NCBI GenBank assembly: GCA_903903935.1
Contig: CAIVAX010000115.1
Location: forward strand, 1-14,375
Reading direction: 5' to 3'
Origin: an uncultured Hyphomicrobiales bacterium
GTDB taxonomy: Bacteria; Pseudomonadota; Alphaproteobacteria; Rhizobiales; Beijerinckiaceae
DNA length: 14,375 nt
Position numbers and translations under genes: made by a program. Below the pieces are notes generated by a model. It searched no databases. It was not told where the DNA came from and saw only the letters and a list, made by a program, of their open reading frames with translations. Shown in pieces: positions 1 to 8,844 of this stretch (within the stretch, counting starts at the first letter, position 1; every line of letters begins with the position of its first letter).

Positions 1-1221
1 ATCCTGATCTGAATCAAGCATAACGGCCAGCACGAGAAGATCATTGAACACATTTTCTGAGGGATCACGAATAACCCCCGGCGCTTCTTTCCCAGCCTGC
101 ACATCCTTCATTGCGTTGAGCAGCATGCGACGCGCTTGCACAATGGCAATATCACTCGCACCCAAATGTTCTCTGGTGCGATCATGAATCTGTCCCGGTG
201 TTTCGACCGCGAAGAGATCATGCGAAGGAAAATAATTTCCCATCCCAGCAAATGTCTCCACCTTCATCTGCTCGCGATCTTGCAAATAGCGATTGGCTCT
301 GCTGCGCTCGGGCCGATAACCGGCTCCCATTTCTGTATTAACCTTATCTTCCAACCGCGGCCGATCAATCGGATTGACCGGATCATAATAAAAATCATAG
401 CGCCAATGTTGGCGATCATCGATTGGCACATGCCAGTGAACCGAATAGCTGGTGGGGCCTGATCGCCCCCCATCACCAGCAAAGAAACCAATATTCGGCA
501 TAGCAAAATTGGTGAGGCGAAGATATTTGCGGCTCTCGCCCGCACCGCGCTGCGCATAAATGCGCATGCCAAATCGGGTGCGTTCTATATCGATTTTGGG
601 CCGTGCTTGCTTGCCTGTCACTGCCTGCATTTCGAGATAGACACCCTTGCGCCCATCGCGGCCCGTATTCAAGGCATGCAGAAAGGATAAATGCGCCGGA
701 TCAAAATTTCCTTCATTGGCTTGCAGCTGATTGCAATCATGAAACACCTTTGTCGCAAAGACATGATTCTGATCGGCATGCAAGAAATGATAGTTTGGAA
801 CAAGCGGCGGCTCACCCGGACCCATATAAGTAAGAATGACGCCACCTGTCTCATAGCAGGGATAGGCCGTATGTTTGACCTCACTCTTATAAGTGCTGTC
901 AGCTGGCTCAGCAGGCTGATCGAGACAATGACCATGCTTGTCAAACAACCAGCCATGATAAAGACAGCGAATGCCTTCAGGCTCCAAACGCCCATAGGAT
1001 AAATCAGCACAGCGATGCGGACATAAAAGCCCCACTAGACCGGGCTGGCCCTTACCATCGCGAAACAGAACAAGATCCTCCCCCATGATTTTAACCTGTA
1101 GGGGCGCATCTTTAAGCTCTTCTGACAGGGCGACCGGCTGCCAATATCGGCGAAAGAGATCCCCTCCGGCTGTGCCTGGTCCGGTTCTCGTTAAAAGATC
1201 ATTCTCGTCACGCGTTGTCAT
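1..1221 (-). CDS. Rieske non-haem iron aromatic oxygenase, subfamily A, copy A1 (3' end cut by window)
   Basis: This is the catalytic oxygenase component of a phthalate-4,5-dioxygenase/O-demethylase-type Rieske enzyme, expected in the cytoplasm. It would insert oxygen into, or demethylate, an aromatic acid using electrons from a separate reductase. Translating the minus strand from ATG 1221-1219 gives 407 codons open to the window edge, so the C-terminus (about 25-30 aa by comparison with A2) is missing. The Rieske cluster is C67-P-H69 and C86-L-Y-H89. The mononuclear iron site is E170-GNF-D174-PA-H177-LSFL-H182, and the probable third ligand is D335 in a SHDLFAVET segment. The start is supported by GGGGAGG seven bases upstream and by alignment with A2 (both read ENDLL then GPGT). 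It lies 22 bp downstream of the frameshifted permease and is probably cotranscribed with it. The substrate cannot be read from sequence. Confidence 0.93.
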   Translation of the reverse strand, partial: MTTRDENDLLTRTGPGTAGGDLFRRYWQPVALSEELKDAPLQVKIMGEDLVLFRDGKGQPGLVGLLCPHRCADLSYGRLEPEGIRCLYHGWLFDKHGHCLDQPAEPADSTYKSEVKHTAYPCYETGGVILTYMGPGEPPLVPNYHFLHADQNHVFATKVFHDCNQLQANEGNFDPAHLSFLHALNTGRDGRKGVYLEMQAVTGKQARPKIDIERTRFGMRIYAQRGAGESRKYLRLTNFAMPNIGFFAGDGGRSGPTSYSVHWHVPIDDRQHWRYDFYYDPVNPIDRPRLEDKVNTEMGAGYRPERSRANRYLQDREQMKVETFAGMGNYFPSHDLFAVETPGQIHDRTREHLGASDIAIVQARRMLLNAMKDVQAGKEAPGVIRDPSENVFNDLLVLAVMLDSDQD

Positions 1222-1243
1222 GATCAACCCTCCCCATCTTATT

Positions 1244-2973
1244 TTATCGAACGTCTTGCCTGTGTCCCAGACGAAATGCAATGGCCGCCACACATAGCGA
1301 AATAAAAGCAATGATCACACCCACCACCGCCGCTGATTCAAACCGCCCAGAACTCGCAAAGTCAAACATCAGCAAAGATAAGGTCCGTGTGCCCGGCGCA
1401 GCAATCAGAACCACCGTACTGATGTCGCGAATGGTGCTGGCGAAGATCAACAAAAACACCGAAATCAAAGTCGGTGCAATCAAAGGCAAAGTGATGCGCC
1501 GGAAGATTTGCCAAAATCCAGCCCCCGACATTTTGGCTGCCTCTTCCAATTCCATCGAGGTTTGCGCAATCGATGTGCGGATCATTTGCACACCAATAGG
1601 GAGCTCCTTGATGATGAGGGCAAGGATGAGCGGAATCAAAGTTCCATAGAGCTTATTCAGTCCTGGCACATTCAACACAAGGCTCAGGAGTGTGAGCCCC
1701 AAAATCAAACCCGGAATGGCCCAGGGCAACCAGACCAGAAAACTTAATATATCTCTCGACCACAGACGCGAGCGCACAATCACCCAGGACAAGAGGGCAA
1801 AGAGCAAACAGCCGAGCAGGCCAACCGTTAACCCCAAGCTGACAGAATTGATAACCGATCGAACAAACCGATCATCCCCAAAGACGCCAAGCCAATGTTG
1901 AAATGTCCATGGATCCTCGAGAAAAAAGAATCCAAACAGCTTATTGAGTGAACCCGAAATCAGCACCAAAAGGGGGAGGAAAATACTGAAGAGAACATAA
2001 AGGATCAAAACCAAGCTGATGAGCGGCGCGAAGGCACGTTTGCGCAATTGCAAGCGCAAGCCCTTCCCCGTCAAAGTGGCGCGATGGCCAGCCCGACGCA
2101 GATAAATCTGATAATAGCCTGCCAACATAAACAGCATTGCCAAAAACACAGTGCTCAAAGCCAAAGCCTGCGAGAACAAGGGTGGCTCACGACTAATCAT
2201 CTCGAAAATGCGTGTCGCATAGACATAAATTCCAGCTGGCACACCCAGCAATTGTTCAACTTCAAACGTCTCCAGACTTCTAATCAAGCCCGCAATGAAA
2301 GCGGTGAGAATGGCCGGACTGAGCAAAGGCAGAGTCACGCGAAAAAAGATCGTCAAGGCACTCGCGCCCGACATCTCACCCGCTTCTTCATAGGCGGCAT
2401 CTATCTGCCGCAGTGCAGGGGCAAGCATGATCACCATGATGGGTATGGTCGTCAGACTCAAATGCACCCACATAATGCCCGGAATGGAATAAATCGAAAA
2501 AATCGGCTCTTCTAAAAAGAGCAATTTTGCGCAACCACATTGAGCAGACCATAATTCTTATCCAGCAAAAGAATCCAGCCCATCATCATCGGCACACTGG
2601 GCAGAAAGAACCCAAACATCAACGAGAGCTCAATGAACCGCCGCCCCGGAATATCAAAGCGGATCAGCAGCCATGACATGACCAGAGCAATGACAATGGC
2701 AAGGGGAACGCGCAGCGATAAAATCAAAGAATAAAACGCCGCATTCAATGTCCGCTGGCTCGCAATCATATCGCGCCAGCCATCCAGCCCAAATTGATAG
2801 GGCGCACCTAATCGGGCAACATCAAAACTCTCAATGACGACATACAGCACTGGCGCCAGCGTGATGAAGGCAACCAAAAGAAAAAGCGCAAATCCGTAAA
2901 ACCACTCAAGTCCTATTGCGCGTGATCGGACAATGCCCATTGACTTCGACGCAGACAGAGTTCCGTCGGTCAT
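1244..2973 (-). pseudogene. ABC transporter permease 1, fused two-domain AfuB/FbpB-like, split by a -1 frameshift
   Basis: Inner-membrane permease of a binding-protein-dependent importer. It is read in two frames: 2973-2512 (153 aa, ending in TAG) and an overlapping frame running from about 2524 to 1244. The first part ends NVVAQNCSF-stop and the second continues LEEPIFSIYS. Permease 2 has N-D-L-L-Q then KPIFSAYS at the same spacing. Adding one T to the T5 run (A5 on plus, 2514-2518) joins them with no gap and gives 576 aa, matching the 578- and 576-aa paralogues here. Both EAA loops survive (EEAGEMSGA and LEEAAKMSGA, each followed by a T-L-P-L segment), and no other stop interrupts the frame, so the lesion is recent or a sequencing error. 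The ATG at 2973 has only a weak ribosome site. The gene precedes Rieske A1 and is divergent from SBP1. An alternative is two polypeptides, the second restarting at TTG 2524. Confidence 0.85.
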
Positions 2974-2987
2974 CTGCCCAACTCACG

Positions 2988-3051
2988 CCAGATGGAGTGA
3001 TCGAGACCAGATGGATTGAGCACCGATTGAAGACAGAGTCCAAATCTGGTC
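2988..3051. repeat. Cluster of CCAGAT elements: 13-bp direct repeat plus a distal inverted copy
   Basis: CCAGATGGAGTGA (2988-3000) and CCAGATGGATTGA (3007-3019) match at 12 of 13 bases and lie 19 bp apart. GACCAGAT (3005-3012) has a perfect inverted copy, ATCTGGTC, at 3044-3051. The cluster is immediately upstream of the permease 1 start on the minus strand, so it is either in the 5' leader or a regulator-binding array. The function is inferred from position only. Confidence 0.5.
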
Positions 3052-3492
3052 AAGCCCAGCTGCGACATCTAGTCCACCTCCCCTATTCTTTATCTGCGCT
3101 TGGAAAGAATGTTCGTGGCCGGCCTGCATCCACATCCATCGACGCAGGACCTAAGCACAGTCTCACAAGCATATTCGAGCGTGTTTATAACAAATCCTTA
3201 TATAGATTTCTTCCGGCTTGAGAAGAGCGCCAGCCTCTTTCGCCTCCCTCAAGAGCGCTAAAAAGTTATAGGCAATAGCGTCGGTCGCGGACCGCTCGGC
3301 CGCTCAAAGCCGCCCCGCAAGTCTATGGATATGTTTAAGAAAATGACTTTTCCCCATTTGCAAGAGAAAATAGTCGATGTAACATGAGGAAATAAATAGG
3401 GAGATCGTCGGCCATCAATGACCGACAAAACAGCAGGCACATGCATCTGAGGCAAGCTTATCAAAGATCAACACCTCCCTCACAAATTCCTC

Positions 3493-3514
3493 TGGCACAG
3501 ATTGATCTGTGACA
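3493..3514. promoter_or_regulatory. Imperfect 22-bp palindrome upstream of SBP1, candidate operator
   Basis: The core CACAGAT-TG-ATCTGTG (3496-3511) is a perfect 7-bp inverted repeat with a 2-bp spacer. One mismatched pair is followed by two more matching pairs, giving 9 of 10 arms paired. It ends 31 bases before the SBP1 start codon. That size and symmetry are typical of a dimeric repressor site such as those of GntR- or MarR-class regulators. With only a 2-base spacer it is a poorer fit to an RNA hairpin. No regulator gene is present in the window to pair with it. Confidence 0.5.
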
Positions 3515-3545
3515 AATTGCCGCTGCACACCAAGAAGAGACCAAA

Positions 3546-4703
3546 ATGAAAAATCTCACCCCCCATTTTGATCTGGGCCAGAGCCTGTCCCCGGACAATC
3601 TCACCACGCCGCGCCGCATCTTTTTTACCTGCTTAACGCTGCTTGGCCTTTGTGTGACTCCACAGCTTGTCAAAGCCGATGATCAATGGCTGGAGGGTGC
3701 CGGCCCAGCTTGGACAGAAATGCTGACCAAGGCAAAGGCCGAAAAGCCTGTCGTTGTTGCCATTGGGGCGCCAATAGCCAATGAATTGGCCAGCGCCTTT
3801 AAGCGCGATACCGGCCTAGACCTCCAGCACATTGGCGGCGATGCCAGCGCGGTTTCTGCAAGATTGGCTCAGGAAATCGTCTCACCCAATCTGACCATTG
3901 ACGTGCAAATTGGCGGGAGCAGTGAATTGCCCTTCATTGAAAAGGGCCTCATGCAACCCATCAAGCCCTTGCTGGCCCTGCCGCGTGTGACTGAAGGTCA
4001 ATATTGGCTAGGCGGCAAAATCAGATGGATCGATAATGCTGGCCAATATTTTGCGCAGGGCGCTGAATATGTCTCGTTCCGCGTCTTCGCCAATCCCGAC
4101 AAAATCAATATTGCTGAAATTCGCGACTTCGCCGATCTTCTGAAGCCGCAATATAAGGGCAAGATTGCTTCATCTGATCCCAGCGGAGCGGCTGGCGGGC
4201 GCGGGTTTGCCGAAGCTGTCGCCTCTTCGCGCGGACAAGATTTTCTGATCAAACTCTATAAGGGCCAAGAGGTCACCTATACACGCAATCCAACCCAATT
4301 GGTGGAATGGGCCGCGCGCGGCGTGCAGCCAATCATCATTGGATCCTTGCAGCAATATATCGATAAATTTGTGAGCGAGGGCTTCAATATTAAATATGTG
4401 CCCTTCTCCGATTGGCCTGCTCATACAACCGGCGGCAGGAGCGTGATCAAAGTCCCCGCCAAGGCACCCCACCCCAATGCAGCTGCTGTTTTTGTCAATT
4501 GGTTCCTCAGTAAGCCCGGCCAAGAGCTTTATGAAAAATTGCTCGCCGAGCCCTCGCGGCGCACCGATGTCGCGCATGCCAATATTCCAGACTATGCCAT
4601 CCCCAAGCCCGGCAATGAGTATGTCGGCTCTTATGATGAATCCTATGTGCTTAAACTGCGTGGTGAAGTGGCCAAGCAAATGCGCGCTATTGTGAATGAG
4701 TAG
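3546..4703 (+). CDS. Periplasmic solute-binding protein SBP1 of an ABC importer (AfuA/COG1840-like)
   Basis: Periplasmic receptor that captures the substrate and delivers it to the membrane permease; 385 aa. A long N-terminal region is followed by RR and a hydrophobic stretch (about residues 25-41), with likely signal-peptidase cleavage after V-K-A at about residue 44. The mature part resembles AfuA-type binding proteins: an early VVVAIGAP segment, a KGKIASSDPSGAAGG segment, and a C-terminal APHPNAAAVFVNW motif followed by SRRTDV. These segments are shared with SBP2, so the two are paralogues. There is no adjacent Tyr-Tyr pair, which FbpA-type ferric-binding proteins usually use, so an Fe(III) ligand is doubtful and an organic anion is more likely. 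ATG 3546 follows AAGAAGAGA. It opens the operon SBP1-B1-B2-permease 2, with 8 bp to the next gene. The ligand is unknown. Confidence 0.88.
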   Translation: MKNLTPHFDLGQSLSPDNLTTPRRIFFTCLTLLGLCVTPQLVKADDQWLEGAGPAWTEMLTKAKAEKPVVVAIGAPIANELASAFKRDTGLDLQHIGGDASAVSARLAQEIVSPNLTIDVQIGGSSELPFIEKGLMQPIKPLLALPRVTEGQYWLGGKIRWIDNAGQYFAQGAEYVSFRVFANPDKINIAEIRDFADLLKPQYKGKIASSDPSGAAGGRGFAEAVASSRGQDFLIKLYKGQEVTYTRNPTQLVEWAARGVQPIIIGSLQQYIDKFVSEGFNIKYVPFSDWPAHTTGGRSVIKVPAKAPHPNAAAVFVNWFLSKPGQELYEKLLAEPSRRTDVAHANIPDYAIPKPGNEYVGSYDESYVLKLRGEVAKQMRAIVNE

Positions 4704-4711
4704 GACGAAGT

Positions 4712-5869
4712 ATGAGTGAATTAACAACAGCCCAGACCCATAAAGTCACCGATCTTGATCTGCATGCCACAGGCCCCGGCACTCTGGCTGGCCGTTATAT
4801 GCGCATGTTCTGGCATCCCATCTGCTTATCAACTGAAGTGGAAGCCGGGCGCTCACGCCGCGAACAGATCATGAGTGAATTTGTCACTATCTATCGTGGC
4901 GAGAGCGGCCAATTGCATGCTGTAGCCGATCGCTGCCCGCATCGCGGCGTGCAATTATCCATCGGCTGGGTGCAGGGCGAAGAGATCCGCTGCTTCTATC
5001 ATGGCTGGAAATTTAATGGTCAGGGGCAGTGCACCGAAATGCCGGCTGAAACGCCTGGCTATGCCGCACGCATGAAGATCAAGCATTATCCCGTCAAAGA
5101 ATATCTGGGCTTTGTGTTCATTTATCTTGGCGAGGGTGAGCCACCCGAATTGCCATGCTATCCTGAGCTGGAAGATGAGAAAGCCGGCGTGCTAGAATCT
5201 CTCGCGCGCTTTCCTGTTCCCTGCAATTATTTCCAGCGCCTCGAAAACAATATTGATCAGGTGCATGTCAATTTTGCTCATGGCGATGTCTTTGGCGATC
5301 AGGGTGTGGGGGAAATTCCCGAATATATCATCGAGCCAACCGACTTTGGCCTGCGCGCCATTGGGCGCCGCTCAACCGGTGACCGCGTCACCTATTATCA
5401 TATGCCCAATATTGGCGTGATTGCCGTCCCCCCCGTGGGCGATGAAGTCGATTGGGCCATTTTGGTTGTCTGGCGCGTGCCGGTTGATGATTATTCCAAT
5501 CGCAGCTTCAATGTCCGGCGGGCCCGCAAAAAGCCCGGTGCTCCCATCAAGCCCGTTGTGGATCGCTCTGCCGAGCAAGTGGCTGTCTCACTCGATATTT
5601 TAGCTGGACGCCGCAAGCTTGAAGAGATCAGCCAGAATGATCGTGAATTGCTTGTCCCCGTGCAAGATAATCTGGCCCTGATTGGACAGGGTGCGATTGC
5701 TGATCGTGGCGAAGCAGAAAATCTCGGCCGCTCCGATGCTGGCATCATAGCTCTGCGTCGTCTCTGGCGCACCGAATTGCAAAAACTGGTGGATGGCGAA
5801 GCCGTCAAACAATGGCCCTGGCCCAAAACGGGTATGAAGGTCACCTCAGGCGCAAAAGGCTCGGACTAG
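4712..5869 (+). CDS. Rieske non-haem iron aromatic oxygenase, subfamily B, copy B1
   Basis: Cytoplasmic oxygenase component of a ring-hydroxylating or O-demethylating system; 385 aa. The Rieske [2Fe-2S] ligands are C75-P-H77 and C94-F-Y-H97. The non-haem iron site is N-N-I-D182-QV-H185-VNFA-H190, with D319 in VQDN as the probable third ligand and a conserved GRSD near residue 340. The closest visible relative is B2 next door, collinear over the whole length and sharing segments such as GPGTLAGRY, YRGESGQ, GVQLS and WRVPVDD. It is clearly more distant from A1/A2, lacking their ADLSYGR and ENDLL signatures. The start at 4712 is 8 bp after SBP1, with GGACGAAG just upstream. It is in the middle of a transporter operon, so its substrate is probably the imported compound. 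A reductase is required and not seen. Confidence 0.93.
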   Translation: MSELTTAQTHKVTDLDLHATGPGTLAGRYMRMFWHPICLSTEVEAGRSRREQIMSEFVTIYRGESGQLHAVADRCPHRGVQLSIGWVQGEEIRCFYHGWKFNGQGQCTEMPAETPGYAARMKIKHYPVKEYLGFVFIYLGEGEPPELPCYPELEDEKAGVLESLARFPVPCNYFQRLENNIDQVHVNFAHGDVFGDQGVGEIPEYIIEPTDFGLRAIGRRSTGDRVTYYHMPNIGVIAVPPVGDEVDWAILVVWRVPVDDYSNRSFNVRRARKKPGAPIKPVVDRSAEQVAVSLDILAGRRKLEEISQNDRELLVPVQDNLALIGQGAIADRGEAENLGRSDAGIIALRRLWRTELQKLVDGEAVKQWPWPKTGMKVTSGAKGSD

Positions 5870-5924
5870 GGACGAACACAGCCTTGGGCCAAGCGCTTCA
5901 GGCTGCAAAAGTGGGAATGCTATT

Positions 5925-7073
5925 TTGACCGCCCCTGATGTCTCGCTGAATGATCTTGTGCATATAGGGCCCGGCACTTTGGCGGGGCGCTATTTGCGCC
6001 AGTTCTGGCACCCTGCCTGCCTCTCCTCCGAATTGAACGTGAAGGATAAGCGGCGCGAGCTGATCTTGGGGGAATATATCACGCTCTATCGCGGTGAAAG
6101 CGGACAGGTCCATGCTCTGACTGATCGCTGCGCCCATCGCGGTGTGCAGCTCTCTTTGGGCTGGGTAGAGGGCGAGAGAATTCGCTGCTTCTATCATGGC
6201 TGGACTTTTGATGGCGCTGGCGCTTGCAAAGAACAACCTGCCGAACCCCACGCCTATGCCGCGAGAGTCAAAATTCGTGCCTTTGCTGCGCGCGAATATC
6301 TGGGCATGATTTTTGTCTATCTGGGTGAGGCCCCCGCGCCAGCCTTTCCGACCTATCCCGAACTTGAAAATGAAGCTGATGGCGAACTCATCGCCGCAGC
6401 GCGTGCGCCTGTGCCCTGCAATTTTTTCCAACGCGTCGAAAATGCCGTCGATCAAGTGCATGTTGCCTTCGCCCACAGAGATGTCTTTGGCCTCGAAGGC
6501 GTACCCGATATTCCAGATTATAGCGTCGAGGAAACGTCCTATGGCCTGTGCGCGCGCGGCAAGCGACCGGGCAAAGCTGACCGCCTCACCCATTTTCACA
6601 TGCCCAATATCAACATTATGCAAGTTCCACCCAATAAGGATGAATTAGGCTGGGCACCCAATATTGTCTGGCGCGTGCCCGTGGATGATCACCATCATCG
6701 CAGCGTCAATATTCGGCGCGTTAAAAGGGATCCGCAAGCCCCGCAGATCTCACGCAATTATGAGCGCACAACAACCGATCGTCAGGTTGAAATTGCCAGA
6801 GCCATTCTGGATGGTCGCATGCGCCTTGATCAGCTCGACCCGATCAAAGATCGCGCCATCATTGTCGCTGTGCAAGATAATATAGCGCAGATGGGCCAAG
6901 GCGTGATTGCAAACCGGCAGAATGATCATCTGGGCCGCTCGGATGTTGGCGTGATTGCAGTGCGCAGATTATGGCTGGACGAATTACGCGCGCTCGCGCA
7001 AGGTCATGCCACACGCCAATGGACACGTCCCCCCGGCGGAGTTGAAATGACCTCAGGCGCATCTGTAGAATAA
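5925..7073 (+). CDS. Rieske non-haem iron aromatic oxygenase, subfamily B, copy B2 (TTG start)
   Basis: Second subfamily B oxygenase, 382 aa, apparently a tandem duplicate of B1 that has diverged. The Rieske ligands are C69-A-H71 and C88-F-Y-H91. The iron site is D176-QV-H179-VAFA-H184, with D318 in VQDN. All catalytic positions are kept, so it should be active; differences in the C-terminal domain (for example WAPNIVWRV against WAILVVWRV) could mean another substrate. The start is TTG at 5925: GGGA lies 9 bases before it, the nearby ATG at 5917 leads straight to a stop, and no in-frame ATG lies upstream in the gap. A 55-bp gap separates it from B1, and 7 bp separate it from permease 2. B1 and B2 may be separate enzymes or, less likely, subunits of one hetero-oligomer. 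Confidence 0.92.
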   Translation: MTAPDVSLNDLVHIGPGTLAGRYLRQFWHPACLSSELNVKDKRRELILGEYITLYRGESGQVHALTDRCAHRGVQLSLGWVEGERIRCFYHGWTFDGAGACKEQPAEPHAYAARVKIRAFAAREYLGMIFVYLGEAPAPAFPTYPELENEADGELIAAARAPVPCNFFQRVENAVDQVHVAFAHRDVFGLEGVPDIPDYSVEETSYGLCARGKRPGKADRLTHFHMPNINIMQVPPNKDELGWAPNIVWRVPVDDHHHRSVNIRRVKRDPQAPQISRNYERTTTDRQVEIARAILDGRMRLDQLDPIKDRAIIVAVQDNIAQMGQGVIANRQNDHLGRSDVGVIAVRRLWLDELRALAQGHATRQWTRPPGGVEMTSGASVE

Positions 7074-7080
7074 TCACTCA

Positions 7081-8817
7081 ATGCAAGTTACCAAAACGAG
7101 CGATAGTACCAAAAGCCCGTCAAAGCTGCGCCAGACATCCGTTTGGCACAATTGGCAAGGCCTCGCTATATGCCTGCTGGTTGGTCTGTTTACTGCTCTG
7201 CCGACACTTTATTTGATTGCCAATAGCTTCAATCTCTCTGGCATTGGTGAGGGCTTTCGCTTCGGCTTTGATAATTGGCTGGAGCTTGCGAACAATCGCT
7301 CCGTGAGCCGCGCTATCAATACGAGTTTTTTAATGTCCTTGCGCGCTCCGCTGGGCGTTATCATTGCTTTCGTGATCGCATGGATGTTGGTGCGCATAGA
7401 AATTCCGGGACGCAAAATTATTGAATACGGACTCTGGTTTGCCTTTTTTCTGCCTACGCTGCCGCTCACTGTGGGCTGGATCTTGCTGCTCGATCCCAAT
7501 TACGGCCTGATCAATGATCTCTTACAAAAATGGGGCGTGACGTCGAAGCCGATTTTTTCGGCCTATTCCATTGCCAGCATTATGTGGGTGCATTTATCTG
7601 CAACGATCATTCCCATTAATGTGATTTTACTCACCCCCGCCATTGCCAATATGGAAGCGGCTTTTGAAGAAGCCGCCACTATGTCCGGCGCCAATCGCTG
7701 GGTGAGTTTGAGCCGCATCACCATTCCGCTCATGGCGCCAGCCATTATCATCACGACGATTTTGGGTTTCATCAAATCTCTGGAAGCGTTCGAGGTTGAA
7801 CAAATCCTCGGCACACCAGCTAAAATCAGCGTCTTTGCCACTAAAATTTACGACTTTGTTCATTGGGATCCCCCGCGCCTTGGCGAAGCCATGGCTTTGA
7901 GCACAGCTTTGCTGATCATCTTGCTGGGCGTGACGATCCTGTATCGCTGGCTTTCTAAGGGCGATGTGGGTCATGCCACCATCACCGGCAAGACCAATCG
8001 CTTGCGATCATCGACACGGCCCAAATGGGCTTGGATCGCCTCTGCGCTGATCTTTCTCTATATGGCGATTGGCATTGTTCTGCCGCTGATCATTCTTGTT
8101 CTAGGCACATTCACACGGCTGTTTGGTTTCTTTTTTATGCCCAATCCTTGGACAAGCAAGCATTGGGTATCTGTTCTCAATGATCCGCATTTCCTGAATG
8201 CCTTCAGCAATTCTTTCTTGGTTGCAAGCCTCACAGCAGTGATTGGCACGATTACCTTTGTTCTTCTGGCTTGGGCCATTGTGCGCAGCCGCTTATGGGG
8301 ACGCGCTTTGCTCAATCTGCTGGTCTGGTTGCCCTGGGGCATTCCTGGAATCTTGCTGGGTCTGTCGACCTTAATCTTGATTCTCAATCTGCCCGGCCTT
8401 GTTCTCATTCACGGCACAATTGGCGCCTTGGTTCTCGTGCTGTTGATCAAAGAAATGCCCTTGGGCGTTCAAATGATCAAAACCTCGATGATGCAGATTG
8501 CCAAGGAATTGGAGGAGGCCGGACAAATGGCCGGCGCGCGCTTTGGCACGATTTTACTCCGCATCATCATTCCGCTGATTGCGCCGATGATTGGCAGCGT
8601 TTTCCTCTTGACCTTTGTCGTCGCCTTTCGCGACATTAGCGCGAGCATTCTTCTTGCCGGCCCCAATTCGCGCACAATGGCCATATTCATGATTGAACTG
8701 GGCGAAGAGGGCCGCTTCGAGGCCATGGCGGTGATCGGAGTGATCTTGTCCTTTGTTGTTTTGCTCATGACGATTGCCATGCGCATGCTGCAATCGCGCA
8801 TCGGCATTCAACGCTAG
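7081..8817 (+). CDS. ABC transporter permease 2, fused two-domain AfuB/FbpB-like (intact)
   Basis: Inner-membrane pore of an importer, 578 aa, made of two tandem BPD_transp_1 units, so one chain supplies both transmembrane halves. A hydrophobic helix at about residues 28-47 opens the protein. The first EAA loop is E197-A-A-TMSG203 followed by ITIPLMAP. The second is E478-E-A-GQMAG followed by IIIPLIAP. These loops dock the ATPase. It shares segments such as WILLLDPNYGL, IMWVHLSA and LFGFFF(M/L) with permease 1. The start at 7081 follows the B2 stop by 7 bp with a weak ribosome site, suggesting translational coupling. It closes the SBP1-B1-B2 operon, so SBP1 is its likely partner. No ATPase is encoded beside it. 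The 27-bp gap to the convergent SBP2 gene shows no clear terminator hairpin. Confidence 0.93.
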   Translation: MQVTKTSDSTKSPSKLRQTSVWHNWQGLAICLLVGLFTALPTLYLIANSFNLSGIGEGFRFGFDNWLELANNRSVSRAINTSFLMSLRAPLGVIIAFVIAWMLVRIEIPGRKIIEYGLWFAFFLPTLPLTVGWILLLDPNYGLINDLLQKWGVTSKPIFSAYSIASIMWVHLSATIIPINVILLTPAIANMEAAFEEAATMSGANRWVSLSRITIPLMAPAIIITTILGFIKSLEAFEVEQILGTPAKISVFATKIYDFVHWDPPRLGEAMALSTALLIILLGVTILYRWLSKGDVGHATITGKTNRLRSSTRPKWAWIASALIFLYMAIGIVLPLIILVLGTFTRLFGFFFMPNPWTSKHWVSVLNDPHFLNAFSNSFLVASLTAVIGTITFVLLAWAIVRSRLWGRALLNLLVWLPWGIPGILLGLSTLILILNLPGLVLIHGTIGALVLVLLIKEMPLGVQMIKTSMMQIAKELEEAGQMAGARFGTILLRIIIPLIAPMIGSVFLLTFVVAFRDISASILLAGPNSRTMAIFMIELGEEGRFEAMAVIGVILSFVVLLMTIAMRMLQSRIGIQR

Positions 8818-8844
8818 AGATCAGCAAAGATTAAAAATTGCCTG

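Larger units (their letters stand above)
2974..3545. promoter_or_regulatory. Divergent intergenic control region between permease 1 and SBP1
   Basis: This stretch of 572 bp separates two divergently transcribed operons and must hold both promoters. No convincing gene is seen; the short open frames in it have no recognisable motifs. It carries repeated CCAGAT elements near the permease end, a 22-bp imperfect palindrome near SBP1, and an AT-rich patch at about 3181-3210. A small perfect inverted repeat, CGGTC-GCG-GACCG, lies at 3282-3294. A weak plus-strand promoter candidate is TTGCAA (3358-3363) with TAACAT (3380-3385) at 16-bp spacing. No clear minus-strand -35/-10 pair was found by eye. Confidence 0.6.

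Noticed and set aside
2916..3221. Open frame of 101 codons on the plus strand across the permease 1 start
   Set aside because: It overlaps the well-supported start of permease 1, shows no recognisable motif, and its composition looks like non-coding repeat-containing leader.
3258..3464. Minus-strand open frame of 68 codons in the intergenic region
   Set aside because: No ribosome site or family resemblance seen; length expected by chance.
5491..5844. Minus-strand open frames inside Rieske B1 and similar frames opposite other genes
   Set aside because: They lie fully opposite genes with intact catalytic motifs and have no motifs of their own.
5870..5924. Hairpin or attenuator between B1 and B2 (AGCCT...AGGCT with CTTGG-G-CCAAG inside)
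   Set aside because: Short stems, no T run, and the gap lies inside an apparent operon; pairing of this size is common by chance.
8818..8844. Bidirectional terminator between convergent permease 2 and SBP2
   Set aside because: Only a 4-bp GCAA/TTGC stem could be drawn in and around the gap, too weak to call.
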